A stretch of 64,000 nucleotides of DNA from Chitinophaga sp. sic0106 (GCF_019219075.1 NZ_JAHUWJ010000013.1:62001-126000), one strand, 5' to 3'; positions 45,628-53,740 are shown, counted from the stretch's first letter. The notes: a model not told the origin generated them from the sequence alone. Program-made: numbers and translations.

Positions 45628-46485
45628 TTAGCAATTTGAAAATTCTACTTTCACTTTCTGCTTACGAAATGCAGATGGATTCAGCCCGTTATGCTTCTTA
45701 AACAAACGCGTTAAATGGCTCTCATCAGCAAAGTTTAACTCCCAGGCAATTTCATTGATACGCATACTGCTATGCAGCAGCCTCGTTTCTACCAGCTTCA
45801 GCTTATACTGCATTATATAATCCTGCATGCTCTTACCGGCATGCTTCTTAAAATAACGTCCCAGGTAATTTACAGAAACACCGACCTGGTCGGCCATCAG
45901 CTCCGCTTTCAACTTCCCGGGCTCGTAAATATTGGATTGTATATAATGTACAATATCCTGGAACGTACGGTCCGCCTGCTGCGGCAACGTGGCTGGCAAA
46001 CGCAGCGCAATATTCCTCGCTACAATCGCAATCAGCGTATTTACCAGCTGACAAATAATCTCCTGCCTGTATAGCGCCTCCCCATGATACTCCCGCTGCA
46101 ACGCTTCCACTAAATGCTGCACCATCGGCTTGTCAGACGATAAATGCAAAATGCAGCCCGGCGCATGCCCTGCATGATGCAATATAAACTCCATTTGCTG
46201 CACCCATGATTTACGGTCAGTCAACTCCTTAATGTAGATATCCGTGAAACGCAAAAAGAAAAAATGCGTCTTTTCCGCTACCGCGAAAGAATGACTATCC
46301 GCCGGCGTCAGCAAAAACAAATGCCCCGGCCCATAGGTAAACCTATTCTCATTCACCCGCTGCACACCAGTCCCCTCCACAATAAATACCAATTCAAAAA
46401 AGTTATGCAAATGCGCCTCCATCGGACACTCATCCGTCACCAATTCCCTGATCTCAAAAGGCTGAAAAATATTGTTCCTGTACAT
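45628..46485 (-). CDS. AraC family transcriptional regulator
   Basis: 285 residues: N-terminal cupin (about 15-95; 'MEAHLHNFFELVFIVEGTGV', 'YGPGHLFLLTPADSHSF') and a C-terminal AraC double helix-turn-helix (about 180-280; 'ELMADQVGVSVNYLGRYFKK' and 'INEIAWELNFADESHLTRLF' with 'GLNPSAFRKQ'). It is divergent from the flavodoxin-fold reductase at 46578, and their 92-bp shared upstream region holds a dyad (GTAAAAT / ATTTTAC). The reductase gene is the most likely target, possibly in response to quinones or electrophiles. Confidence 0.92.
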   Translation of the reverse strand: MYRNNIFQPFEIRELVTDECPMEAHLHNFFELVFIVEGTGVQRVNENRFTYGPGHLFLLTPADSHSFAVAEKTHFFFLRFTDIYIKELTDRKSWVQQMEFILHHAGHAPGCILHLSSDKPMVQHLVEALQREYHGEALYRQEIICQLVNTLIAIVARNIALRLPATLPQQADRTFQDIVHYIQSNIYEPGKLKAELMADQVGVSVNYLGRYFKKHAGKSMQDYIMQYKLKLVETRLLHSSMRINEIAWELNFADESHLTRLFKKHNGLNPSAFRKQKVKVEFSNC

Positions 46486-46531
46486 CGAAAGGCAATTTTA
46501 TTCAAAATTATGGTAAAATCATCCAATAAAA

Positions 46532-46539
46532 CAAACATA
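46532..46539 (-). promoter_or_regulatory. -7 promoter element (TATGTTTG) of the AraC gene
   Basis: The plus strand reads CAAACATA. It is 46 bp before the ATG at 46485. A TTTG at 46566-46563 could be the -33 box, with a rather long 23-bp spacer. The dyad GTAAAAT (about 46513-46519) / ATTTTAC (about 46551-46557) flanks it and may bind the AraC protein. Confidence 0.4.
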
Positions 46540-46577
46540 ATAATTGTACAATTTTACACTCTCAAAGATATACATTT

Positions 46578-47330
46578 ATGAACATTCTCATAGTATTTGC
46601 CCATCCCGAGCCCCGCTCACTCAATGGCACCCTTAAAAATGCTGCTGTCGGATTCCTGGAAGCCGCCGGTCACCAGGTAATCGTGTCCGACCTCTACCAG
46701 CAACAATGGAAGTCGCAGGCCGACGGGGGCGATTTCCTCCAATACAACAACAGTCAGCGACTCATCGTGGCACAAGCCGCCAAAGAAGCATATCACCAGC
46801 AACAGCAGTCGCCTGATATCACCGCTGAACAGGAAAAGGTACTCTGGGCCGACCTGGTCATCTACCAATTCCCGCTATGGTGGTTCAGCATGCCCGCCAT
46901 TTTAAAAGGCTGGTTCGACCGCGTATATACCAACGGCTTCGGTTACGGCACCGGCCAGCGCTATGGCGGCGGTAAGCTGGCCGGTAAAAAAGGAATGCTC
47001 CTGATTACCACCGGCGGCGATGTCAATACCTTTACCAACAGAGGCATCCATGGCAATATCCACGACCTGCTCTTCCCCATCCACCACGGCATCATGTGGT
47101 ATACAGGCATGGCCGCCCTGCCCCCGTTCCTGGTGCATAGCGCCAACCACATCAGTGAAACCGATGTCAATAAATCTATAGAAGAATTAAAAGAGAGATT
47201 ATCCACCCTGGATACCACGGCCACCATCCCGTATTATTCAGTACCCAATGGAGATTATGATGAGAAAAGTTTACTGAATGAAAATTTGCATCTACCTAAA
47301 GCATCATTAGCCATACATACGCAATTATAG
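46578..47330 (+). CDS. NAD(P)H-dependent flavodoxin-fold oxidoreductase (quinone reductase type)
   Basis: 250 residues of the flavodoxin-2 / NQO-like family: 'VFAHPEPRSLNGTLKNAAVG' at the FMN phosphate site, 'ADLVIYQFPLWWFSMPAILK' and 'GWFDRVYTNGFGYG', the standard active-site loop. These cytoplasmic enzymes reduce quinones or electrophiles by two electrons using NAD(P)H and FMN. It is divergent from an AraC regulator that probably controls it. The stop codon overlaps the first arm of a long hairpin element. Confidence 0.9.
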   Translation: MNILIVFAHPEPRSLNGTLKNAAVGFLEAAGHQVIVSDLYQQQWKSQADGGDFLQYNNSQRLIVAQAAKEAYHQQQQSPDITAEQEKVLWADLVIYQFPLWWFSMPAILKGWFDRVYTNGFGYGTGQRYGGGKLAGKKGMLLITTGGDVNTFTNRGIHGNIHDLLFPIHHGIMWYTGMAALPPFLVHSANHISETDVNKSIEELKERLSTLDTTATIPYYSVPNGDYDEKSLLNENLHLPKASLAIHTQL

Positions 47331-47407
47331 TAACACAAAGACCACTGCCGGAGGCAGTGGTCTTTGTGTTACTGGGGAATCGCCCAAGGCGATTCCCCAG
47401 TAACACA
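47329..47407. repeat. Switchable tandem-hairpin element 1 (between convergent genes)
   Basis: Hairpin A: 21-bp perfect stem (47329-47349 with 47353-47373, loop GGA). Hairpin B: 20-bp perfect stem (47365-47384 with 47388-47407, loop CAA). They share the arm TGTGTTACT (47365-47373), because AGTAACACA occurs at both ends (47329 and 47399). Only one full-length hairpin can form at a time; the shorter second stem (47374-47384 / 47388-47398) can coexist with A. It lies between the convergent genes ending at 47330 and 47409 and may terminate both. Confidence 0.85.
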
Positions 47408-47408
47408 G

Positions 47409-48161
47409 CTAATGCTTTATAAATCCGAGTACTACCTGCTTTTCCTGCAAATGCTGCAAAAAAGCAATCGTATCTCCCTGTAAATTATTATTCACCACAA
47501 TATTCAACTGAGGCGCATATTCCAGTATATCCGTCAACGTTATACCCGCCAGCAATTGTTCCACTACAAACGCCAGCCAGGGCGATAACCCGGTAAAATG
47601 AATATCGCCGGTATCCGGCATGCGATATACCAGCACAAAATAAGCACCCGCCTGCTGTAATAGCTTCCTGCGGCAAGTTTCCTGATGTACCGGATATTTA
47701 AGATGTAATAACCGCTGCTCCGGGTTAAACACAATTGTATCCAATAACCAGTCCCCCTCCGGCAGATAAGCCGGTGGTGCCACATCTTCCATATTGTACA
47801 ATTCCATCTCCGCCCATTCAAAACTTAATAAATCCGGCAGATACGGAATATCATAGCGTTCCTCCCAACTGTTTTCTACCGCACAGGTATAAAAATCCAA
47901 CGGCAATTTCCACACCTGGTAAGCAGTACAGGCATGCGTACTGAAAAAATTATACACCATGCTGTCCCATTTCCTGCGAGGTAAATTCGCAAAAGCAATA
48001 GGATAGCCGGTTTCCAAAGCATCCTTCACTACGTTGTACACCAGCCGCCGGTAGTGGGCCATAGCCGCAGGGTTGACCCCGGGTATGCGCACCGCCTTTC
48101 CCGTGCGGATAAAATGAGAAAAATCCTGCTGGATCTTATAGGTATCAGCCGACAGTTTCAT
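47409..48161 (-). CDS. HvfC/BufC-like protein (DUF2063 family) of the MNIO RiPP operon
   Basis: 250 residues. The N-terminal half has the DUF2063 pattern: an early helix ('KIQQDFSHFIRTGKAVRIPG'), 'MAHYRRLVYNVVKDALETGY' and 'WDSMVYNFFSTHACTAYQVW', then 'PYLPDLLSFEWAEMELYNME'. The C-terminal half is divergent and variable in this family ('AGAYFVLVYRMPDTGDIHFT'). HvfC-type partners bind the precursor peptide and the MNIO enzyme and are required for modification of cysteines. The start overlaps the DUF692 gene by 17 bp, and the pair belongs with the precursor at 49040. It is the last gene of the operon. Confidence 0.85.
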   Translation of the reverse strand: MKLSADTYKIQQDFSHFIRTGKAVRIPGVNPAAMAHYRRLVYNVVKDALETGYPIAFANLPRRKWDSMVYNFFSTHACTAYQVWKLPLDFYTCAVENSWEERYDIPYLPDLLSFEWAEMELYNMEDVAPPAYLPEGDWLLDTIVFNPEQRLLHLKYPVHQETCRRKLLQQAGAYFVLVYRMPDTGDIHFTGLSPWLAFVVEQLLAGITLTDILEYAPQLNIVVNNNLQGDTIAFLQHLQEKQVVLGFIKH

Positions 48162-49011
48162 ATTGTTGCTGCCAATGAGAGTGACAAATATTTTTCAATC
48201 GTTGCAGTTCTCCGTTCAGCTCCGCCAGCTGTGGAATGTTATAATCGCGCTCCAATAGTACTGGTACAGGCTGCAGGCGCTGGATGGTCCATTCAAACAG
48301 GTCATACACCGGATCGATAATCGGCTGCCCGTGCGTATCTATAATCAGATCGGGCGCCACCTGCTCATGCCCCGCCATATGAATGTACGCCACCTGCTCC
48401 AATGGCAGCTGGCTGATAAATTCCTGGGCATTATACCCATGGTTAAAGGCATTCACATAGATATTATTAACGTCCAGCAGCAACTGACAACCGCTGGCCT
48501 TTACTATCTCCCTGATAAAATCCACTTCACTCATTTCCGCCGCCACCGGTGTGTAATAGGATACGATTTCCATGACCAATGGCCGTTGCAGGTAATCCTG
48601 CACCTGCTGAATACGCTCCGCAATATGCACCACCGCATCCTTACGGAAAGGAATCGGCAACAGGTCGTACATATGCGCATTATCACATTTGGAATAACTC
48701 AGGTGCTCCGAATACAACTGCACCTGGTACTCGGCTAAAAACGATTTTACATAGCGGAGAAAATCCAGATTCAGCGGCTCAGGACTCCCGATGGACAAGG
48801 AAAGGCCATGACACAATACCGGATATTTCTCCACCGCTTTACGCAGTTGCTTTTTCCAGTAACCACCAATATCCATCCAGTTTTCCGGTGCAAATTCAAT
48901 AAAATCCGGCCGTATCTGATCACTGCTTAACAGTGCTTCCGCAAAATCTCTTCTGAATCCAATACCTACCATAGCGGGAAATTTAGGAGTAAGAAAAAAA
49001 GGAGGATGCAT
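48145..49011 (-). CDS. MNIO-family (DUF692) multinuclear iron oxidase, HvfB/BufB-like
   Basis: 288 residues from ATG 49011, which follows the precursor gene by 28 bp; a longer in-frame start at 49137 would overlap the precursor and was rejected. TIM-barrel MNIO fold with iron-ligand motifs: 'LYSEHLSYSKCD', 'MEIVSYY', 'LLDVNNIYVNAFNHGYN', 'YIHMAGHEQ' and 'DTHGQPIIDPVYDLFEWTI'. Starts with 'MVGIGFRRDFAEALL', as usual for DUF692. Members use a di- or tri-iron centre to turn peptidyl cysteines into oxazolone/thioamide or thiooxazole groups, which bind copper. The substrate is surely the EGKCG-repeat protein encoded just upstream. Confidence 0.92.
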   Translation of the reverse strand: MHPPFFLTPKFPAMVGIGFRRDFAEALLSSDQIRPDFIEFAPENWMDIGGYWKKQLRKAVEKYPVLCHGLSLSIGSPEPLNLDFLRYVKSFLAEYQVQLYSEHLSYSKCDNAHMYDLLPIPFRKDAVVHIAERIQQVQDYLQRPLVMEIVSYYTPVAAEMSEVDFIREIVKASGCQLLLDVNNIYVNAFNHGYNAQEFISQLPLEQVAYIHMAGHEQVAPDLIIDTHGQPIIDPVYDLFEWTIQRLQPVPVLLERDYNIPQLAELNGELQRLKNICHSHWQQQYETVG

Positions 49012-49039
49012 GGAAAAGGAAGCATCCTCCCGGAAATGA

Positions 49040-49384
49040 TTAATTACCTGTGCTGGTAGAATCTTTGCCTTTCTTGCCTTTGTCTTTGGTTTTACCTTTG
49101 TCTTTACTACCTTTTTTTCCGCCACATTTACCCTCACCGCATTTACCCTCTCCGCACTTGCCTTCCTTGGATTTCATGGTAGAATCTTTGGTAGCACCGC
49201 ATGACAATTCAATACTATTAACATGGTTAGTAACACCTGTGAGCGCAGTTCTTACCGCAACGCCATTGCCCATATCCGTATAGTTAACCGGGTTAGCATT
49301 GGCGAAGGCCGTAAGCCCCATAATAGCGCCAGCCACCAGGGAACCACTAAAAAGTACTTTTTTGCTGATTTTTTTGTTTTCCAT
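49040..49384 (-). CDS. HvfA/BufA-like RiPP precursor with EGKCG repeats
   Basis: 114 residues: a signal peptide (about 8-31, 'GAIMGLTAFANA'), a spacer with a fourth Cys (Cys62 in 'ELSCGATK'), three perfect EGKCG repeats (74-88), and a Lys/Gly/Asp tail ('KGKTKDKGKKGKD'). EGKCG blocks and a signal peptide are the hallmarks of the HvfA / bufferin-1 precursors, whose cysteines are modified by the MNIO enzyme and which are then exported to bind copper. The gene starts the hvfABC group and lies 92 bp downstream of an anti-sigma factor gene. A long Lys-rich tail is unusual. Confidence 0.93.
   Translation of the reverse strand: MENKKISKKVLFSGSLVAGAIMGLTAFANANPVNYTDMGNGVAVRTALTGVTNHVNSIELSCGATKDSTMKSKEGKCGEGKCGEGKCGGKKGSKDKGKTKDKGKKGKDSTSTGN
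49121..49165 (-). repeat. 15-bp tandem repeat (3 copies) encoding EGKCG
   Basis: Three near-identical 15-bp units encode EGKCG in a row within the precursor gene. The copies differ at a few third positions, so the protein repeat is under selection and not merely slippage. Confidence 0.9.
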
Positions 49385-49476
49385 GATCGGAGGATTTAAT
49401 GATGAATTACAGATTAAATAAGGATTCCTAACAATAAAAATAGATAAATATCCAGGAGCCTATACGGCAATAGTTT

Positions 49477-49734
49477 CTATTGATCTAATTTACGGGAGAT
49501 GGCAGCTTCCCATCCGGCCTTAACGGCCGGGTCGAGGGTAAAGCTTTCATGCTGCTGCATTTTCGCCGCAGCCGCTGCTATTATCCTGCTCTGCTTCACA
49601 AATCTGCGGCAGTACCTGCAATACAAGAGATGCACCCGCAACCCTACCTGATCCCAAAATGGCAGCTTGAAATTCTGAAGTCGCCTTTCCGCAAGCAAAG
49701 TAGCGTCCTTACAACATGGTGGCCGTATATCCAT
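49477..49734 (-). CDS. Small zinc-finger anti-sigma factor
   Basis: 85 residues with Cys-rich ends: 'PPCCKDATLLAERRLQNFKL' then 'LRVHLLYCRYCRRFVKQSRI', the zf-HC2-like pattern of short, soluble anti-sigma factors found with ECF genes in proteobacterial and Bacteroidota gene pairs. There is no membrane helix. The ATG shares base 49734 with the sigma stop codon. It probably holds the sigma factor at 49734-50321 until metal or redox stress releases it, which would couple to the copper-peptide operon downstream. Confidence 0.82.
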   Translation of the reverse strand: MDIRPPCCKDATLLAERRLQNFKLPFWDQVGLRVHLLYCRYCRRFVKQSRIIAAAAAKMQQHESFTLDPAVKAGWEAAISRKLDQ

Positions 49735-50321
49735 TACTTTAACCAGTTTTTATCCAGGCAGCTGCGAAGGTGCAGCTTAGCCCTGTGCATCAGCACCCAG
49801 TAGTTAGACGCTGTTATCGATAATTCCTTACAAATTTCTTTGGTATTTTTTTCTTCGATGTATTTCAGGTTAATCACCGCCTGTCCAAGTCCGTTCAGCT
49901 TATGGATGCAGGCCTGGAGAATCTTCAGAAACTCTCCCTGCTCTCCCGGCGTTTGCCAGTCATCCGGCCAGCGCTGTGGTTGGGCATCCTTACGCCAGTG
50001 GCCTTTCTCATCAAAAAAGTTTCCCTCATCTTCCAGGCTCAGCAGGTTACCCACCTTTCCCTGATTGCGATAGTGGTCTATAATTTTATGCTTCAGGATG
50101 GCCATCAGCCAGTTACGCTCACTGCTTTCCCCCTTAAACTGCTTCGCCGCCTGTAAGGCCGATAAAAAGGTGTCCTGTACCAGGTCCTGTGCAATAATTT
50201 TATCGTTGACCCTTGTCATGGCAAAGCGGAAGAAATCATCCGCATATCGTTTCACCCAATCTTTCGGAGATAAAGTAGGATTTGCCTTTTCTACGTTCAT
50301 ATTTAACGCTGTTCCCGACAT
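49734..50321 (-). CDS. ECF RNA polymerase sigma factor of the MNIO operon
   Basis: 195 residues with region 2 (about 22-95; 'YADDFFRFAMTRVNDKIIAQ', 'LVQDTFLSALQAAKQFKGES', 'ERNWLMAILKHKIIDHYRNQ') and region 4 (about 135-188; 'GLGQAVINLKYIEEKNTKEI', 'ELSITASNYWVLMHRAKLHL'). The 'EKNTKEICKELSI' and 'NYWVLMHRAK' blocks are those of the RpoE-like group that travels with zinc-finger anti-sigma factors. It is the first gene before anti-sigma, precursor, HvfB and HvfC. The upstream spacer (50322-50549) is shared with a divergent gene. Confidence 0.9.
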   Translation of the reverse strand: MSGTALNMNVEKANPTLSPKDWVKRYADDFFRFAMTRVNDKIIAQDLVQDTFLSALQAAKQFKGESSERNWLMAILKHKIIDHYRNQGKVGNLLSLEDEGNFFDEKGHWRKDAQPQRWPDDWQTPGEQGEFLKILQACIHKLNGLGQAVINLKYIEEKNTKEICKELSITASNYWVLMHRAKLHLRSCLDKNWLK

Positions 50322-50549
50322 ATTAACCTGTTTTATAGAGATCCTGTCGTAGATAGCTTACGGAAATTTAAAGGTTTTAGTTTGCACCCCCTTGCAAAAA
50401 AATGTTAATAATCATATTTATCCTATTTTTGGTCGACAGTAACCGGAATTTCAGCTGTAGTTAATCCGGATAATGAGATATAACGTACATCCATATACTA
50501 TACCTTACGGGTAGTTTCAGGTGAATTGCTAAAACTAATTTATCAGGCC

Positions 50550-51269
50550 ATGAATAATCAAACGCCTCCTGTAACTTCCACCTTCTTTGTTGCACTGGTG
50601 AAGGATTACCTGCGCGGACTCAAAACAAAAGCGGAAGTATTTTCAGACATAGCTCCTGTTCAGCCTGCCACTACACTGGCAGATCGAGAGGTGACCCAGG
50701 TCGTGATCGAAGCTGCCCGCGCGGTGAATGAGGACTTCTATGAGCAGGTAGTTACCGAAATGGGCCATGCGGCAGATACCACTCCTACCAGAGCGGGTAT
50801 GGTTCATCAACTGCAGGCATTGCTGCGCAACGATATTTCCCGGGAAGATTTTATCGAATGGGCCACCTGGCACAATGAGCCCGGCACTGACAGCGGCGGT
50901 GGCTTTTTTGATGACATTGCCGTGGACTACTTCTGCACCCAGTTGCTCCCCAAAGCAGGCCTGGAGCTTACTCCCGACCAACTGCAAAAGGCCCTCGCCA
51001 TTTTCCGCAATCAACAGCATCAGTCTTTGAAAGATAAAGTAGCGCTCGTTTTGCTCACTGAACAGGAACAGCAGCGTTTTCTCTTTTATCTGGGCGACTA
51101 CATCCAGGGCCATACCTCTCCGGAACAGCTGGATGTTTACCTCCTGAACAGGTTCGGGATGGATCACCACAGCTTTCCTTATATGCCGGCGCTGGTTACC
51201 ATCATGCACAATCCGGCCAAACTGCCGGCACTGTTGCAGGTAGCTATGAATGGCGCTTTACAGGAATAA
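50550..51269 (+). CDS. Hypothetical protein
   Basis: 239 residues from ATG 50550. No signal peptide, membrane helix or known family seen. It is a mostly helical, acidic soluble protein with 'AATWHNEPGTDSGGGFF'-like mid-section ('WATWHNEPGTDSGGGFFDDI') and a repeated-looking 'LTPDQLQKALAIF' / 'TSPEQLDVYLLNRF' pattern. It is divergent from the sigma gene, and a TAnnTTTG match at 50424-50431 could start a long leader. The last 26 bp overlap the end of the convergent gene at 51244. Function unknown. Confidence 0.65.
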   Translation: MNNQTPPVTSTFFVALVKDYLRGLKTKAEVFSDIAPVQPATTLADREVTQVVIEAARAVNEDFYEQVVTEMGHAADTTPTRAGMVHQLQALLRNDISREDFIEWATWHNEPGTDSGGGFFDDIAVDYFCTQLLPKAGLELTPDQLQKALAIFRNQQHQSLKDKVALVLLTEQEQQRFLFYLGDYIQGHTSPEQLDVYLLNRFGMDHHSFPYMPALVTIMHNPAKLPALLQVAMNGALQE

Positions 51270-52107
51270 GAATATCTGCCGTGCGTACATTCCTGGGTTC
51301 TGCCAGTATGATAGTGGTGGTACTGGTAGACACTACCGTTCCGTCGCTATAAAGCAGCTCTGCTGCCAATGGCATTGCCAGTGGTGATACCTCCTTTTCA
51401 CTCAGTTGCTGGCGGTAAGGCTCAGGGATGTGGATATAACCACCAAAAAGTTCGTGCAGCTTAGCAGGCAGCCAGGTATGGGCACTAACCAAAATGGCGG
51501 TTCCGCTTGTATCCGCCAGCGTACCGGCATCAAAAGCATATTCCTCACATAAAATTCCGGCAATTTCGGCTGTGCGCCCTGTTTTATGCAGCCGCTCCAG
51601 GTAATCCGCCTCGCCAGGATACACCGGACTTACGGCCTCAAGGTCCAGCTTCCCCTTTTCTCCGCTTCCCACACTGTTGATAGCAGTCATACTTAACCGT
51701 GACGCATGTACGAAGTCAGCGAAATACTGATAACGTGCCCCATTTGCTTTATTATCTATCAATACTCCCACATACGGCCGCTCGCTGCTGTACAGCACCG
51801 TTATGTCCTGTTCGCTGCTATCGCCCGCCTTCACGGCAACTATCTGCTGGTAAATGGAAATATCAAAAGGGTATACCGAATCCACCTGCGCGCTTTCCTC
51901 CCCGGCAATCACCAGCTGGGGCGTGGTTTTGCCGGTGTTGACAAAAGGCCGCTCGTAAGGACCATCGTCCAGCTGAAAGGTGTCTTTATGGTTTTCCGTA
52001 AGATGGCGGAAGCTGGCTTTCACTTTTCTGAAAAGCGTTTGCTGGGCATGGGTCTGTACCACCACGAGGGTACACACGAGTAATAGGATCACCCGTTTCA
52101 TAGGCAT
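51244..52107 (-). CDS. Secreted hypothetical protein
   Basis: 287 residues with a signal peptide (about 1-21, 'VVVQTHAQ') and a beta-rich mature part ('VAGEESAQ'-like run, 'ERPYVGVLIDNKANGARYQY', 'GTAILVSAHTWLPAKLHELF'). No family recognised. Its 3' end overlaps the convergent gene 50550-51269 by 26 bp, so the two share coding DNA on opposite strands. It lies downstream of the LuxE-like gene (52 bp) on the same strand and may share its transcript. Confidence 0.7.
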   Translation of the reverse strand: MPMKRVILLLVCTLVVVQTHAQQTLFRKVKASFRHLTENHKDTFQLDDGPYERPFVNTGKTTPQLVIAGEESAQVDSVYPFDISIYQQIVAVKAGDSSEQDITVLYSSERPYVGVLIDNKANGARYQYFADFVHASRLSMTAINSVGSGEKGKLDLEAVSPVYPGEADYLERLHKTGRTAEIAGILCEEYAFDAGTLADTSGTAILVSAHTWLPAKLHELFGGYIHIPEPYRQQLSEKEVSPLAMPLAAELLYSDGTVVSTSTTTIILAEPRNVRTADILIPVKRHS

Positions 52108-52159
52108 AGGAATTATAACCCGGGCAATTTACATTAAAATTTTTTACAATAAAACAACT

Positions 52160-53143
52160 TTAACTGACCATGAGGCTGCAGCCTCTGAGGGCGGAGTTAT
52201 CGAGTCGGCCAAGCACTTCAAACTGGCCGTCATCATGTATTTTCCCGATATCATCTGTGGCTATAAAGGCGCAGGAATGGATATTAGCGAGGTCAATGAC
52301 GTTAATAACGCCGGCGCCTTTGGTGGCGCGGAGGTCGAAAGGATCATTTTCATCCCGCAGCAGGATTTTCATCCAGGGGGGAGTCATAAACAGGCCGTTG
52401 CCTTTGGAATAGGCCTGTGATAAGAGTTCGGTCATGCCGTATTCTGCATGGATCACGTCAACGCCCAAACGCTCTTTGAGGTATTGGTGTACTTCCTGGC
52501 GGGTCCATTCTTCCCGGCGTCCCTTCATGCCTCCGGTTTCCATTACGATGGTATGGTCCAGCTGCAGTTCATATCTCTCTGCGAAATCCAGTAAGCCGAA
52601 AGTAACGCCTATCAGGAGCACCTTTTGTTTGCGTGCGTTCAGGCTTTGGAGCTCCTGTTGGAGTTTTTCATGTTCATAGAGATAAAAACCACTCTCCGGT
52701 TTACCGCTGCGTGCAATCATCTCCTGCACCATGCGCACCAGGGAGGAATGTTGACGCTCCAGGTAGGAAGGCAATAGTCCCACAATCACATAGTCTTCTA
52801 CCGGCCCGTAAAACATTTCAAAAGCTGTCATAAAGCTCTCTGTATACACGCTGCTGTACTTCACCAGGTGCTTGCTGTTGATAGTTTGTGTGGTACCGCT
52901 GCTTTCAAAAATCAGCTCCGGTTCAAAAATGCCACATACCACCCGGTGCGTTTTAAAAAACTGGATGGGCAGATACGGGATGTCAAGGATACTTTTCACC
53001 TGTTCCGGGCGCACATGTATGGCATCCGTGTAGGCGCGATAGATAGGGTTGGTCAGGTACTGGAAATGAAAAAGCTCCAGCGCCGTAGCTTCCAGGCCCT
53101 CCGGCGTTAAAGAAAATATCTGGTCCGTTGATACTCCGCTCAT
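52160..53143 (-). CDS. LuxE/PaaK-like acyl-protein synthetase (acyltransferase)
   Basis: 327 residues of the LuxE family within the ANL adenylating superfamily: N-terminal 'FHFQYLTNPIYRAYTDAI', the phosphate-loop-like 'LIFESSGTTQTINSKH', 'YVIVGLLPSYLERQHSSLVR', 'TGGMKGRREEWTRQEVHQYL' and 'HAEYGMTELLSQAYSKGNGL', 'CAFIATDDIGKIHDDGQFEV'. Such proteins activate a carboxylic acid with ATP and transfer it to themselves or a carrier. In Bacteroidota, single LuxE-like genes of this length are common and unlinked to luminescence. Substrate unknown. Confidence 0.88.
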   Translation of the reverse strand: MSGVSTDQIFSLTPEGLEATALELFHFQYLTNPIYRAYTDAIHVRPEQVKSILDIPYLPIQFFKTHRVVCGIFEPELIFESSGTTQTINSKHLVKYSSVYTESFMTAFEMFYGPVEDYVIVGLLPSYLERQHSSLVRMVQEMIARSGKPESGFYLYEHEKLQQELQSLNARKQKVLLIGVTFGLLDFAERYELQLDHTIVMETGGMKGRREEWTRQEVHQYLKERLGVDVIHAEYGMTELLSQAYSKGNGLFMTPPWMKILLRDENDPFDLRATKGAGVINVIDLANIHSCAFIATDDIGKIHDDGQFEVLGRLDNSALRGCSLMVS

Positions 53144-53254
53144 CTGAATGTTACTTTAAAACAGCACAAAGGTAGGGAGAAGAATAAATTTAGCCGCAGT
53201 AAGTAACAATTGGATTAAAAAAACGTTAGTACATCAGTACCCGGACATCCCTGA

Positions 53255-53262
53255 TATATTTG
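53255..53262 (+). promoter_or_regulatory. -7 promoter element (TATATTTG)
   Basis: Exact TAnnTTTG match ending 31 bp before ATG 53294 of the lipoprotein gene. Confidence 0.5.
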
Positions 53263-53293
53263 TATATTACTTAAATTAATGTAGGTTTGTTTT

Positions 53294-53740
53294 ATGAAGA
53301 AATTCCTGTTTTTATTGCTGGTCGTAGCCATGGCAGGCGCCTGTAACAAGGACTCCTATGGACCCGTACCCATTTTATCATTCGAAGGGTATTCTGTGCC
53401 TTCCATAGATTCCACCACCACATCTTTTGAGGCTATTTTCCGGGTTAAAGACGGTGACGGCGATATTGATTCCTCTATTTTTTATACCATTCATTATCAT
53501 ATTCCTTCCACCCTGGAGGAGCAGGCCAATGCGCCGATGCCCAATATCGGCCAGAATACCGGCAAAAGCGTAAGTGCGCAGGTGAAGGTAACGCTGGAAG
53601 CTATCGACTTTGTACGCTGGGTAGAACATACGGGTACACGGCCTGACAGCCTGTGGATGGAAGTATTTATCCAGGACCGGGCAGGTAACATCAGCGATAC
53701 CATCCAGACCACCAAAATTCCACTTTACAAGCGGCAGTAA
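53294..53740 (+). CDS. Lipoprotein of unknown function
   Basis: 148 residues with a lipoprotein signal ending in 'MAGAC' (Cys17). The mature part has 'PILSFEGYSVPSIDSTTTSF', 'FRVKDGDGDIDSSIFYTIHY' and 'VEHTGTRPDSLWMEVFIQDR', followed by 'AGNISDTIQTTKIPLYK'. The 'DGDGDID' block and the 'DRAGNIS' ending resemble an immunoglobulin-like or cadherin-like calcium-binding domain found in Chitinophagaceae lipoproteins. It stands alone between a promoter and a good terminator. Confidence 0.75.
   Translation: MKKFLFLLLVVAMAGACNKDSYGPVPILSFEGYSVPSIDSTTTSFEAIFRVKDGDGDIDSSIFYTIHYHIPSTLEEQANAPMPNIGQNTGKSVSAQVKVTLEAIDFVRWVEHTGTRPDSLWMEVFIQDRAGNISDTIQTTKIPLYKRQ

Noticed and set aside
49012..49137. Longer N-terminus for the DUF692 gene (start at 49137)
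   Set aside because: It would overlap the precursor gene and add Lys-rich sequence that is the precursor tail read in another frame; ATG 49011 gives the standard DUF692 start.
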